A stretch of DNA of 64,000 nucleotides from NCBI GenBank assembly GCA_023388635.1, contig JAEWFW010000018.1:1-64000 (forward strand). Direction: 5' to 3'. The notes under the pieces are model-generated. The model saw nothing but the letters and a program-made list of their open reading frames with translations, was not told the DNA's origin and searched no databases. This DNA comes from Bacillota bacterium (GTDB lineage: Bacteria > Bacillota > Bacilli > Desulfuribacillales > Desulfuribacillaceae). The translations under genes and the position numbers were made by a program. Shown here piece by piece: positions 9,090 to 18,041 of the stretch. Numbering within the stretch: the first letter of the stretch is position 1; each line of letters starts with the position of its first letter.

Positions 9090-9230
9090 TTGACGCAAAA
9101 AAATGATCGCAGCATTATACGATGTTAGTTTGCCAACAATTAACGAACACATTAAAAAATATATGATGATGGTGAACTGACAGAGATGTCAACTATTCGG
9201 AAATTCCGAATAGTTCAAAAAGCTTGAGGT
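9090..9230 (+). pseudogene. RhuM-family protein remnant
   Basis: Translation gives MIAALYDVSLPTINEHIKK and then, after a one-base shift near 9160, YDDGELTEMSTIRKFRIVQK, ending at a TGA. Together these match the N-terminal part of RhuM (virulence RhuM/death-on-curing-associated) proteins, which are carried on islands and phages. The frame is broken and the rest of the protein is missing. The next 150 bases up to the exonuclease gene hold no recognisable gene. Confidence 0.55.
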
Positions 9231-9383
9231 GTAAGTAATGAATAGCACTATAAAATATATGCGAACGGTTCCCAGAAAAAAAGCTAAGATTGAATGGAGA
9301 TAAAAGCGAATAGTAGGGCGCAAAGAGAAATGCGTTGGGTTTTAAAGTAAATTCTGAATGATTAAAGATAGGGGGAGAAGACT

Positions 9384-10211
9384 TTGAAGTTTATTTCATG
9401 GAATATTGATTCATTAAATGCGGCATTAACGGGTGATTCAACACGTTCCTTATTGTCTCAAGCAGTATTAAACACGATTATAGAGCACCATCCGGAAGTT
9501 ATTGCTATACAAGAAACGAAATTATCCAGTGAAGGTCCTGCTAAAAAACATTTAGAGTTTTTTGAGGATAAATTCCCGGATTATACAATTGTGTGGAACA
9601 GCTCAGTAGAACCGGCACGCAAGGGTTATTCGGGTACCATGTTTTTATATAAGAATGATCTGACACCGTCTGTTACCTATCCAGTGATTGAAGCACCTGG
9701 TACGATGGATCAGGAAGGTCGCATCATCACATTAGAATTTGATCATTTTTATTTGACACAAGTGTATACGCCGAATGCAGGGGATACTTTGAATCGTTTA
9801 GCAGATCGTCAAATTTGGGATATCAAATATGCTGATTATCTAGCAGGTCTGGATCAAGAGAAGCCTGTTATTGTAACAGGTGATTTTAACGTTGCTCATA
9901 GGGAACTTGACTTGGCCCACCCTAAAAATAATCGCCGTACAGCCGGTTTCACAGACGAAGAACGTCAAGGGTTCACAAATCTTTTAGCAAGAGGGTTTAC
10001 AGACACTTTTCGCTATATTCACGGCGATGTCACAGGTGTATATTCTTGGTGGGCCCAGCGTGCTAAAACAAGTAAAATTAACAATTCCGGCTGGAGAATT
10101 GATTACTGGCTAGTGAGTGATCGCATTGCAGATAAAGTACTTAAATCTGAAATGATTGATTCGGGTCCAAGGCAAGACCACACGCCAATATTGCTTGAAA
10201 TTGATTTGTAA
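9384..10211 (+). CDS. exoA: Exodeoxyribonuclease III / AP endonuclease
   Basis: A 275-aa metal-dependent nuclease of the exonuclease III family, acting at abasic sites and 3' blocks in base excision repair. All family motifs are visible: SWNIDSLNAA at the start, QETKL (metal-binding Glu), YTPN, TGDFNVAH (catalytic Asp/Asn), WAQRAK, RIDYWLVS and the C-terminal QDHTPI (catalytic His). The start is a TTG at 9384, chosen because GGGGGAG lies just upstream and the protein then begins MKFISWN as in the family. It is flanked by resistance-like genes but is itself an ordinary repair enzyme. Confidence 0.92.
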   Translation: MKFISWNIDSLNAALTGDSTRSLLSQAVLNTIIEHHPEVIAIQETKLSSEGPAKKHLEFFEDKFPDYTIVWNSSVEPARKGYSGTMFLYKNDLTPSVTYPVIEAPGTMDQEGRIITLEFDHFYLTQVYTPNAGDTLNRLADRQIWDIKYADYLAGLDQEKPVIVTGDFNVAHRELDLAHPKNNRRTAGFTDEERQGFTNLLARGFTDTFRYIHGDVTGVYSWWAQRAKTSKINNSGWRIDYWLVSDRIADKVLKSEMIDSGPRQDHTPILLEIDL

Positions 10212-10355
10212 AAGAATTGTTTGCGGCAGGCATTTTTTTTCGTGATTATTTAGGGATTTAATTTTAGCTCAATTCCTTTCCTAAATTAAAAGAGGTGGAA
10301 TATGATCATATGGATATGCTAATAGGATTATGAAATTGATATAAGGGGTGTCAGT

Positions 10356-11177
10356 ATGGTAGATACTATTGTTCAATTAGTAGCAGAGAAATTGTCCACT
10401 TTGCCTTATGTAGAGGCTGTCGTTTTAGGTGGCTCACGCGCCAGAGGTACACATACGGAGGATTCAGATATAGATATCGGTATCTATTACAATTCAGAAA
10501 ATTTTGACTTGAATACTATTAATCAACTTGCTACAGAGTTGGACGATGAGCATAGAAGTGATCTCGTTGTACCACCAGGGGCATGGGGAAACTGGGTCAA
10601 TGGCGGCGGATGGCTAATCATTCAAGGGCATCATGTAGATTTGATTTTGCGTGATATTAGGCGTGTACAACAGGTGATAGAAGAAACAGAGCAGGGAATT
10701 GTCACAGCTAATTACCAAACGGGACACCCGCATGGTTATATCAGCACAATGTACCGCGGGGAATTGGCAATCAGTAAAATACTATATGCTCGAGATGATA
10801 ACTTTTATGAGTTGAAAAAACAGGCAGAGATTTACCCTGCGACTTTGCAGAACAGTTTGATTAATTTCTTTATGTTTGAAGCAGAGTTCTCTTTAATGTT
10901 TGCCAAAACAAATGCAGAAACAGACGATAAATATTATGTTGCAGGTCATGTTTTTCGTACAGTTTCCTGTCTAAATCAAGTATTATTCGCATGCAATAGC
11001 GCTTATTGTATCAATGAAAAGAAAGCTATTAAGCTATTAGAAACTTTTGAAAATAAGCCGGAGAAATACGGCATAAAGGTTAATCGTATATTCGACTTGC
11101 TTGGTTCCTCACTTTTGGAATGTTGCGATATGGTTGAGGAACTTTGTAATGAAGTGAAGCGAATTGTACGGAGGTAA
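10356..11177 (+). CDS. Nucleotidyltransferase-domain protein (aminoglycoside NTase-like)
   Basis: A 273-aa protein whose N-terminus carries the polymerase-beta-like nucleotidyltransferase signature: GGSRARG (about 25-31) followed by D38-x-D40 in DSDIDIGIYY. The third carboxylate is likely in VDLILRD (about 92-98). The C-terminal half is helical, as in stand-alone drug- or toxin-type nucleotidyltransferases. It probably transfers a nucleotide to a small molecule or macromolecule, and an aminoglycoside is one possibility because of the neighbouring drug-modifying genes. The ATG at 10356 follows AAGGGGTG. The downstream HD/Vat gene starts 5 bases after its stop, so the two are likely translated together. 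Confidence 0.8.
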   Translation: MVDTIVQLVAEKLSTLPYVEAVVLGGSRARGTHTEDSDIDIGIYYNSENFDLNTINQLATELDDEHRSDLVVPPGAWGNWVNGGGWLIIQGHHVDLILRDIRRVQQVIEETEQGIVTANYQTGHPHGYISTMYRGELAISKILYARDDNFYELKKQAEIYPATLQNSLINFFMFEAEFSLMFAKTNAETDDKYYVAGHVFRTVSCLNQVLFACNSAYCINEKKAIKLLETFENKPEKYGIKVNRIFDLLGSSLLECCDMVEELCNEVKRIVRR

Positions 11178-11181
11178 TCTT

Positions 11182-12303
11182 ATGCATAAAGAGAAAATTA
11201 TTAGCGAGATGAAAGAAGTATTCAAGGAAATCCCTTTTGGAGTGGAGCATACCCTCAAGGTACTGCAAAACGCGGAAGATATAATGAAAGGTGAAAATAT
11301 CGGCGAAGAAGAAAGGGAATTAATAAGTATTATCGCTATATTGCATGATATTGGTGCTGTGGAAGCACAAAAAAAGTATGGTTCCATAGAAGGAGCTTAT
11401 CAAGAAAAAGAAGGACCGGCAGTGGCACGAGAGATATTACAAAAGGTAGGTTATGATAAAAATATTGATAGAATCTGTTTTATCGTAGGCAACCATCATA
11501 CTCCTTCTAAAATTGATGGAATTGACTTTCAAATACTATGGGAAGCTGACTTGCTAGAGAATTTAACGGTCATGGATATACAAAAACAACAGCAGAAAAT
11601 AAAGCAGTGTATAGATGACAATGTTAGAACAACTACCGGAAAGGCGATCGCTTATGATCGTTTTATGCAATACGGACCTGATCCCAATGCCGTTTATCCG
11701 AATGAAAAAATCGCAAGTATATGCTATATCAAGAATGTCATCACACGACCGAATATCATCGTCGGCGATTACACTTATTATGACGATATCAACGGTGCGG
11801 AACGATTTGAAGAGCACGTCACACATCATTATGAGTTTTTGGGCGACAAGCTGATCATTGGCAAATTTTGTGCAATTGCAAAAGGCATCGAGTTTATTAT
11901 GAACGGGGCGAATCACAGAATGGGCAGTGTCACTACCTATCCGTTCAATATTATGGGTCATGGCTGGGAAAAGGCAATGCCTGCACTGGATGATCTGCCT
12001 TTCAAAGGTGATACTGTTGTTGGCAACGATGTATGGATTGGACAGTCTGTCACGGTCATGCCGGGCGTACATATTGGAGACGGGGCAATTATTGCCGCCA
12101 ATTCCGTTGTCACTAAAGATGTGCCTGCATATCACATTGTGGGTGGAAACCCTGCTCGATTGATTCGCAAGCGATTTGATGATGACTTAATCAATTTTTT
12201 GTTGGAATTAAAGTGGTGGGATTGGTCTGCTGAAAGAATTTTTGATAATCTTGAAATTTTGTGCAGTGGAGATTTGACGAAAATCAGAAAGATCGTTTTT
12301 TGA
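11182..12303 (+). CDS. HD-domain / Vat-type streptogramin acetyltransferase fusion
   Basis: A 373-aa protein made of two unrelated parts. Residues about 15-130 form an HD-type metal phosphohydrolase fold with H23, H55-D56 (LHDIGA), H105-H106 (GNHHTP) and D123. Residues about 162-373 are a left-handed beta-helix acetyltransferase very like Vat (virginiamycin/streptogramin A) enzymes. This part has IGKFCAIA, the catalytic-histidine segment NGANHRM (H245), TYPFN, GHGWEKAMP, GNDVWIG, MPGVHIGDGAIIAANSVV and GGNPARLI. The Vat part begins at M162 (base 11665), where a free-standing Vat gene would start, and has no good ribosome-binding site there. The DNA of the second half looks richer in G/C than the first. 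An ATG-like start at 11164 is possible, but GGAGG fits 11182. The fusion may be a recent gene join. Confidence 0.85.
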   Translation: MHKEKIISEMKEVFKEIPFGVEHTLKVLQNAEDIMKGENIGEEERELISIIAILHDIGAVEAQKKYGSIEGAYQEKEGPAVAREILQKVGYDKNIDRICFIVGNHHTPSKIDGIDFQILWEADLLENLTVMDIQKQQQKIKQCIDDNVRTTTGKAIAYDRFMQYGPDPNAVYPNEKIASICYIKNVITRPNIIVGDYTYYDDINGAERFEEHVTHHYEFLGDKLIIGKFCAIAKGIEFIMNGANHRMGSVTTYPFNIMGHGWEKAMPALDDLPFKGDTVVGNDVWIGQSVTVMPGVHIGDGAIIAANSVVTKDVPAYHIVGGNPARLIRKRFDDDLINFLLELKWWDWSAERIFDNLEILCSGDLTKIRKIVF

Positions 12304-12349
12304 TCTAGATGGATTTTATCTGCCCAACACATCCATATGAAGGAAGCTA

Positions 12350-12467
12350 TTGACAGACTAAAAGAAAGTTGATACCATTTAATATATTAGTATGGGCTAA
12401 CTAACGAAAATGGGCATAGATGTATGCCCATTAAAAATGAACTGGTGTTATTTTAGTCTAACTTAGG
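12350..12467 (+). promoter_or_regulatory. Control region of feoAB
   Basis: The 217 bases before feoA hold a TTGACA box (12350-12355) with only weak -10 candidates (around TGATAC at 12370). They also hold a perfect 10-bp hairpin, AATGGGCATA / TATGCCCATT (12409-12432), without a T run, and TTAGTCTAACTTAGG (12453-12467). The last resembles an imperfect DtxR/IdeR-type iron box (consensus TTAGGTTAGSCTAACCTAA). Iron control is expected for feoAB, but this operator is a guess. Confidence 0.35.
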
Positions 12468-12520
12468 TGGGTAATATATTGTAGAAACATGACGATCATA
12501 GATGATCAGGAGAGGGGTCA

Positions 12521-12787
12521 GTGAGAATTATGGGACAAAAAATAATAGGACAAAATAAAAATTCTAACAGTTCTGCTAAAAGCATTTATTATGCTACAGA
12601 TGATCAGCAATATGTTGTTGACAGTACACCGGAACTTGGCATTTTAAAAAGCTTAGGGATTGTAAAAGATGCGATAATTCGCAAACAGAAAACCTATAAG
12701 CTGGGTGGACCTGTGTTACTCAAGGTGGAATCCAGTGAGATCGCTATTGGTAAAGACATTGCAGAGAATATCATGGTTAGGAGGTAA
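12521..12787 (+). CDS. feoA: FeoA-domain protein, ferrous iron uptake
   Basis: An 88-aa small SH3-like FeoA protein, a cytoplasmic partner that regulates the FeoB iron(II) transporter. The C-terminal half shows the family pattern LGIVKDAIIRKQ...GGPVLLKVESSEIAIGKDIAENIMV (read in pieces). The N-terminal 25 residues are polar and not typical. Its start is GTG at 12521, with AGGAGAGGG about 5 bases upstream. An in-frame ATG at 12530 is less well spaced. The stop is 3 bases before feoB, so the two are translationally linked. Confidence 0.85.
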   Translation: MRIMGQKIIGQNKNSNSSAKSIYYATDDQQYVVDSTPELGILKSLGIVKDAIIRKQKTYKLGGPVLLKVESSEIAIGKDIAENIMVRR

Positions 12788-12790
12788 GGC

Positions 12791-14563
12791 ATGTCTAGTT
12801 GTCACGATCTAAAAGAAGATGCAAAGGTTTATGAAAAACCTAATAAAATTCTTTTAATGGGCAATCCCAATGTTGGGAAAAGCGTATTTTTTTCTGATAT
12901 GACAGGTGTGAATGTCGTTAGTTCCAATTTTGCCGGAACCACTGTAACTTACACAGAAGGCAAAATGAGATTAGGTGATAAAACTTACACTTTAATTGAT
13001 GTTCCAGGTACATATTCTATGGAAGCTACATCAGAAGCAGAGGCTGTTGCTGTAAGTTTTATGAAAGCGAATCCCCTTGTCATCTTGTGTGTAATCGATG
13101 CAACAAATTTGGAGAGAAATATCAAATTAGGTCTTGAACTTCAACAATATAATATACCGATTGTCTATGCGTTAAATTTAATTGATGTTGCTAAGCGGCA
13201 TGGAACGGAAATTAATGTAGGTTTGTTGTCACAAGAACTTGGTGCGCCGGTCATTCCTACGGTTGCTGTAAAAGGTGAAGGTTTTAATGAGGTTAAAGAA
13301 GCACTACAAAAGGCAATAGAAAACCCTAAAGCAAGCAGTGGCTGTGCGGGTTGCTCAGGTTGTAGTTCAGGGGATATGAATGTTTGGGATCGGGCTAGAG
13401 AAATTACTGCACGAGTAAGGAAGAATGTTCAAGGACAACTAAGCTTCTTAGATCGATTAGGCAATAATATGCTCAAGCCTTGGCCAGGTATTCCAATTGC
13501 AATTCTCGTGATCGTTTTGTCCCTGGGAGCTATCGTCGGTGGGGGTAAAGCGTTACGTTCGGTCTTATTATTGCCACTAGTTAATAATGTATTGGTTCCC
13601 TTCTTTGGCAAGCTATTTTCCTTCGTAGTGCCGGAAGGTGTTTTGTTAAACGTTCTGATCGGTGAGTATGGTATTTTTGTCATCGGTTTTGAATGGATTA
13701 TTGCTTTGATTTTACCCTATGTTATTTTATTTTACGTCGTATTTTCATTTTTAGAAGATTCGGGTATTTTACCTCGTTTGAGTGTTTTATTTGATAATCT
13801 AATGAGAAAGATAGGATTGCAAGGCGGCAGTATGATTACCATTATGATGGGGTATGGTTGTGCCGTACCTGCCATTATAGGTTCGAGAGCTGCAACAACT
13901 AGGAAGGAACGTCTGATCATAGCAACCGCTGTTTGTTTTGCGGTACCTTGCATTTCGCAAACAGGAGCCTTAATCAGTTTATTCGCGCAGTTTTCATCAA
14001 TATTACTATTATTGATGTTCCTGCTGGCAATAGTAGTTTTGATGACAGTATCCGCAATCTTAGGACGCTTTTTAAAGGGAACGGTAGATCCTATGGTAAT
14101 TGAAGTACCTAATTTATTGTTACCTAATCGTAAGTCATATGTGAAAAAACTAATGATAAGAATGAAACATTTTCTCTTAGAAGCAGAAGTTCCTATGCTC
14201 ATCGCTGTAGTTATTGCAGCTGTGCTTAAGGAGACAGGTTTACTAGAGGGTATTGCAATCTTCCTTGAACCATTAGTCAGTGGATGGCTGGGTTTACCGA
14301 AAGAAGCAGCGATTGCATTGATTTTAGGAGTAGTACGTCGTGAGATGGCAGTGGCTCCATTACTGGCGATTGAAGGTTTGACAGGGCTTCAAGCTTTTGT
14401 GGGTGGCACCGTGGCATTATTATACTTGCCATGCCTATCTGTTTTTGGGATTTTGGCGAAAGAATTTAATGCTAAAGTTGCAGTAGCGATTGGTTTGTCA
14501 ACTACGTTGAGTGCTATCATTGTTGCCGGTCTGATCAATAAAGTTGTACATCTGTTTATGTAA
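12791..14563 (+). CDS. feoB: FeoB ferrous iron transporter (short form)
   Basis: A 590-aa inner-membrane iron(II) transporter. The N-terminal G domain has G1 GNPNVGKS (24-31), G3 DVPGTYS and the G4-like NLID. The membrane part has two Gate-type repeats with the conserved cysteines in MGYGCAVPAI and FAVPCISQTGA, then about eight further hydrophobic segments. At about residues 182-196 the linker holds a cluster of cysteines (CAGCSGCSSG), and another cysteine sits at position 4. The protein is shorter than the 700-770 aa proteobacterial FeoB but within the range of short FeoBs in anaerobes. FeoA precedes it and no FeoC follows. The start follows TTAGGAGG. Confidence 0.93.
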   Translation: MSSCHDLKEDAKVYEKPNKILLMGNPNVGKSVFFSDMTGVNVVSSNFAGTTVTYTEGKMRLGDKTYTLIDVPGTYSMEATSEAEAVAVSFMKANPLVILCVIDATNLERNIKLGLELQQYNIPIVYALNLIDVAKRHGTEINVGLLSQELGAPVIPTVAVKGEGFNEVKEALQKAIENPKASSGCAGCSGCSSGDMNVWDRAREITARVRKNVQGQLSFLDRLGNNMLKPWPGIPIAILVIVLSLGAIVGGGKALRSVLLLPLVNNVLVPFFGKLFSFVVPEGVLLNVLIGEYGIFVIGFEWIIALILPYVILFYVVFSFLEDSGILPRLSVLFDNLMRKIGLQGGSMITIMMGYGCAVPAIIGSRAATTRKERLIIATAVCFAVPCISQTGALISLFAQFSSILLLLMFLLAIVVLMTVSAILGRFLKGTVDPMVIEVPNLLLPNRKSYVKKLMIRMKHFLLEAEVPMLIAVVIAAVLKETGLLEGIAIFLEPLVSGWLGLPKEAAIALILGVVRREMAVAPLLAIEGLTGLQAFVGGTVALLYLPCLSVFGILAKEFNAKVAVAIGLSTTLSAIIVAGLINKVVHLFM

Positions 14564-14614
14564 AAGATAGGTAGGATTTGACCGCGAGATGTTATTGCAT
14601 ATAGGGTGAATGAT

Positions 14615-14658
14615 AGGGTCTAAAATCAGAGCTGAGATGCTCGGTTTTGGACCCTTTT
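14615..14658 (+). terminator. Terminator after feoB
   Basis: The GGGTCTAAAATCAGAGC / GCTCGGTTTTGGACCC arms pair with a few wobble pairs and one bulge, followed by TTTT. The remaining 200 bases before the next gene show no gene. Confidence 0.75.
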
Positions 14659-14854
14659 GCAATATAAATATAAAGGAATCACATTTTGCTGTCATTCTCT
14701 GGTGATCTCAATGGTTCAGGTCAGGTTTTGGATATCCTTTCGTATATTTTGCGTATAAATCGCCTTTGTTTTTCGGAGATGCTTCAGGGAAAGCGTGGTA
14801 AGCTGTACGCAGAGTCTCAACTAAAACTTATCTAACTACGAAAGGAAGATCGAA

Positions 14855-17293
14855 ATGAAGAAACTTACAGCCACAATTCTTGCAGTTACCATGCTGCTGA
14901 CTGTTTCTCCCGTATTGGCTGCTGGCAGCGAAACCGCTATTGTCCTGTCGGACAGTGGAACGACGGTAGATGGCGAGATGATCTCGCAAAATGCCTCCAG
15001 CGCTGTATACCAAGGCGCGGACATTGTGTATTACGAAGCAGATCAAGGCAGCAGTTATGGTGAAGGGACCAAAAATGACGAACACTCCGCCGAGGAAGCA
15101 GCGGCACACACCGTCATCACCATCACCAAAGCCGGCACCTATCGGGTAAGTGGTGAGCTATCCAAGGGACAGCTTGCTATTGACCTAGGTACGGACGCTG
15201 CAGACGATCCCACTGCCGTGGTCACTTTGATTTTAGACGGCGTTGATCTCACCTGCACGGTGGCTCCTGCCGTTATCTTCTATAATGTTTATGAATGCGC
15301 TGTGGTAGATGCCGAGAAGGCTACCGGTATTGTAGACACGGCAGATGCGGGTGCCAATGTCATTTTGGCGGACGGGAGTAAAAACTATATTGATGGCTCC
15401 TATGTAGCACGCATCTACAAGGAAGGCACCACCAAAAAACTGCATAAGTACGACGGTGCTTTCTACTCCAAGATGTCTATGAATATTTCAGGGCAAGCCT
15501 TGGGTACCGGTCAGCTTCATATTACAGCAGCCAATGAGGGTTTGGGCAGCGAACTGCATCTCACCGTAAATGGCGGCAACATCTGGATTGAGTCCCAGGA
15601 TGATGGCATCAACACGAATGAGGATGGCGTATCGGTCACCACCATCAACGGCGGATATCTGTGGGTCAACGGTGGACTCGGTTCTGAGGGTGACGGTATC
15701 GATTCTAACGGGTTCCTCACCATCAACGGCGGTACAATCATCACCCAGGCTCACACTATGGCTGATGGCGGTATTGACGCTGACGGAGATATCTTGATCA
15801 ATGGCGGCACTGTCATCGCTCTGGGTGGGCGCAACGACGCAGTAAGCAGCGTATCGACACAGCCCTTTATGGAACTCTCTTTTGCAAGTCGCAAACAGGC
15901 AGGAACCATCCTGCGCATCGAGAATGCCAGCGGCAATGAGGTTTTAACTTTCAGCCCCATTCGGGAGTATCAGAGCGTCACAATATCCTCGCCCGAGCTG
16001 GCGCTTAATACGACCTACCATCTCTATTTGGGAGGTTCGCTGACAGGGGTGCAAAAAATAGACGGTCTGTATGCCCTGGGCGGCACTTATTCGGGCGGCA
16101 TACAGCAACAATATACCGGCAATAGACAAGGTGGTTTTGGCGGTGGCGTACGCGCTGGTCAGCCCATGGGAACGCCACCGGAGGGGATTGAGATCGGTCA
16201 GCGTCCTGATCGACCGGAAGGTGATGTGCGGAGAGGTATGCAGCCACCGGAGGAGATGGAGATCAGTCGCCCCGATCGACCGGAAGGTGAAATGCCGACA
16301 GGTATGCAGCCGCCTGGCGGATGGGCTGGTCAGGGTAACACCACTGTGACCACGGAAGGATCGGTTGATTTTGTTCTGACACAATCCGTGCGCAGCTTTT
16401 CAGGTGTTTCTGATTGGGTGCAAGGATCCGGGAAAACGGTTGTCAGTTTTTCGGTGAATAATGGCAGCGGCATCCTCAGCGCCAAAGCTGGTGAGACCCC
16501 AGTGCTCTCCTCAGTGACAGCTAAAACGATAAGTGGTTCTTCCCTTGCAATCGCCGCATCGGATGTACAACTCACCATCACGGACGTCCCTTCTGAAAGC
16601 TACAATGAAAGTTGTATGCTGTCTGAGGGAACAGACGGCTTTGCTTCTATTCTGCCGACAGACGAGGGGCGATATCGGCTCACTGTCTCGGTGTTGAGCA
16701 GCAATGAAACTTACACCGGGACGACCCAAATGGATTTTATCATTGGAGAGTTTCCCTTTACAGATATTGAGACAGGAAATCGTTATTATGAGGCAGTTCA
16801 ATTTGTGTACAACGAGGGGCTGATGGTTGGCACCAGTGAAAACCGGTTTGCTCCTAATGAAAGTGTCAGCCGAGCCATGGCGATCACGGTATTTGGTCGT
16901 TTGGCAAATGCAACAACAGTTGAGAACAATAGCTTTTCTGACGTGGTATCCGGCAGTTGGTATTCTCCCTATGTCGGTTGGGCAGTGGCAAATAGCGTTG
17001 TCTCCGGTTATGGGGATGGAAAATTTGGACCCAGCGACACTATAACCCGTCAGCAGATGTGCGTGATTCTCTATAATTATGCCAAAGCGCATGGAATTGA
17101 TTTGGACAGCGATGCGGGAAGCTTCACTACCGCGGACAATATCGCGGATTGGGCGTTAGAGGCAGTCAATGCGTGTTACGACGCCGGATTGCTGAGCGGC
17201 ATTACCACTGGTGGTCAATTGAATCCTGCATCCTTGATGACTCGCGCAGAACTTGCAGACATGATGATGCGTTTTGCAGAATTATTGATATAA
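14855..17293 (+). CDS. SLH-anchored beta-helix carbohydrate-binding surface protein
   Basis: An 812-aa exported protein. A signal peptide (about 1-23, ending PVLAAGS) is followed by a long repeat region (about 60-400) with NGG/INGG turns. This is characteristic of the Cthe_2159-type (DUF4353) right-handed beta-helix family, described as cellulose- or polygalacturonate-binding. A Pro/Gly/Met-rich linker follows (about 415-490) with near-repeats of RPDRPEG and GMQPPE. The C-terminal third ends in three SLH domains (about 633-812: FTDIETGNRYYEAVQ, FSDVVSGSWYSPYV, FTTADNIADWALEAV), which anchor it to the wall or S-layer. The gene is visibly GC-richer than its neighbours, as are the two regulatory genes after it. 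The natural ligand is unknown. Confidence 0.85.
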   Translation: MKKLTATILAVTMLLTVSPVLAAGSETAIVLSDSGTTVDGEMISQNASSAVYQGADIVYYEADQGSSYGEGTKNDEHSAEEAAAHTVITITKAGTYRVSGELSKGQLAIDLGTDAADDPTAVVTLILDGVDLTCTVAPAVIFYNVYECAVVDAEKATGIVDTADAGANVILADGSKNYIDGSYVARIYKEGTTKKLHKYDGAFYSKMSMNISGQALGTGQLHITAANEGLGSELHLTVNGGNIWIESQDDGINTNEDGVSVTTINGGYLWVNGGLGSEGDGIDSNGFLTINGGTIITQAHTMADGGIDADGDILINGGTVIALGGRNDAVSSVSTQPFMELSFASRKQAGTILRIENASGNEVLTFSPIREYQSVTISSPELALNTTYHLYLGGSLTGVQKIDGLYALGGTYSGGIQQQYTGNRQGGFGGGVRAGQPMGTPPEGIEIGQRPDRPEGDVRRGMQPPEEMEISRPDRPEGEMPTGMQPPGGWAGQGNTTVTTEGSVDFVLTQSVRSFSGVSDWVQGSGKTVVSFSVNNGSGILSAKAGETPVLSSVTAKTISGSSLAIAASDVQLTITDVPSESYNESCMLSEGTDGFASILPTDEGRYRLTVSVLSSNETYTGTTQMDFIIGEFPFTDIETGNRYYEAVQFVYNEGLMVGTSENRFAPNESVSRAMAITVFGRLANATTVENNSFSDVVSGSWYSPYVGWAVANSVVSGYGDGKFGPSDTITRQQMCVILYNYAKAHGIDLDSDAGSFTTADNIADWALEAVNACYDAGLLSGITTGGQLNPASLMTRAELADMMMRFAELLI

Positions 17294-17330
17294 TGAGGCT
17301 CAAAGAGATGTACTTCCGGAGGATGATACG

Positions 17331-18041
17331 GTGGAAACTAAAAAAATAATATATATTGCCGATGACGAACAGAATATTCGGGAGGCTATCAAGACCTTTT
17401 TGGAGAGCGAGGGCTATGCCGTCACCGCCTTTGAAAACGGAGATCTGCTGCTGACCGCCTTTCAAAAGGCAGCCTGTGATCTGGTCATTCTTGACGTGAT
17501 GATGCCGGGAATGGGCGGCTTTGCCGTTTGCACTGAGCTGCGGAAACTGTCAACTGTACCGATTATCATGTTGACGGCCCGGGACTCTGACTTGGATTAC
17601 GCCACGGGACTCAGCCTGGGCAGCGACGATTATTTCACAAAGCCCTTTTCGGCAATGTCCTTGGTGATGCGGGTTAAGGCTATCTTCCGGCGTATTGAGT
17701 TTGAGAAGCAAAACGCCGGTCAGTCGGAAGATGCTCGGGAGTTCTCCTTTGGTGATATTACGATAGACTTGCGGGGTAAAAGCGTAAAGGTTGCTGGTCA
17801 GGAACTGCCGCTCACGCCCAACGAGTATGACCTATTAAAATACTTGATGGAAAAGAACGATCAGGCAGTTTCACGGGATGAGCTGCTAGAAAGCATTTGG
17901 GGCTATAACACCGAAATTGAAACGAGGGCCACCGATGACACGGTGCGAAGGCTTCGCAAAAAGCTCGAGCACAGTAATGTCGTTATCGAAGCTGTCTGGG
18001 GTTTTGGATTTCGGCTGAAGGTGCGTGGCAGGAATGGTTAA
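17331..18041 (+). CDS. OmpR-family response regulator
   Basis: A 236-aa two-component response regulator. The receiver domain has acidic D11-D12, the phosphorylation site D55 in LVILDVMMPG and lysine in YFTKPFS. The C-terminal winged helix (about 140-232) has LTPNEYDLLKYL and the DDTVRRLRKKLE recognition region. The start is GTG at 17331 with GGAGG 8 bases upstream. It lies 37 bases after the SLH protein gene and overlaps the kinase gene, so the three genes likely form one operon and the surface protein is a probable target. It shares the higher GC of the block. Confidence 0.9.
   Translation: METKKIIYIADDEQNIREAIKTFLESEGYAVTAFENGDLLLTAFQKAACDLVILDVMMPGMGGFAVCTELRKLSTVPIIMLTARDSDLDYATGLSLGSDDYFTKPFSAMSLVMRVKAIFRRIEFEKQNAGQSEDAREFSFGDITIDLRGKSVKVAGQELPLTPNEYDLLKYLMEKNDQAVSRDELLESIWGYNTEIETRATDDTVRRLRKKLEHSNVVIEAVWGFGFRLKVRGRNG

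Noticed and set aside
10212..10250. T-rich tract with a weak stem after the exonuclease gene as a terminator
   Set aside because: The stem would be about five pairs with wobble pairs, too weak to claim.
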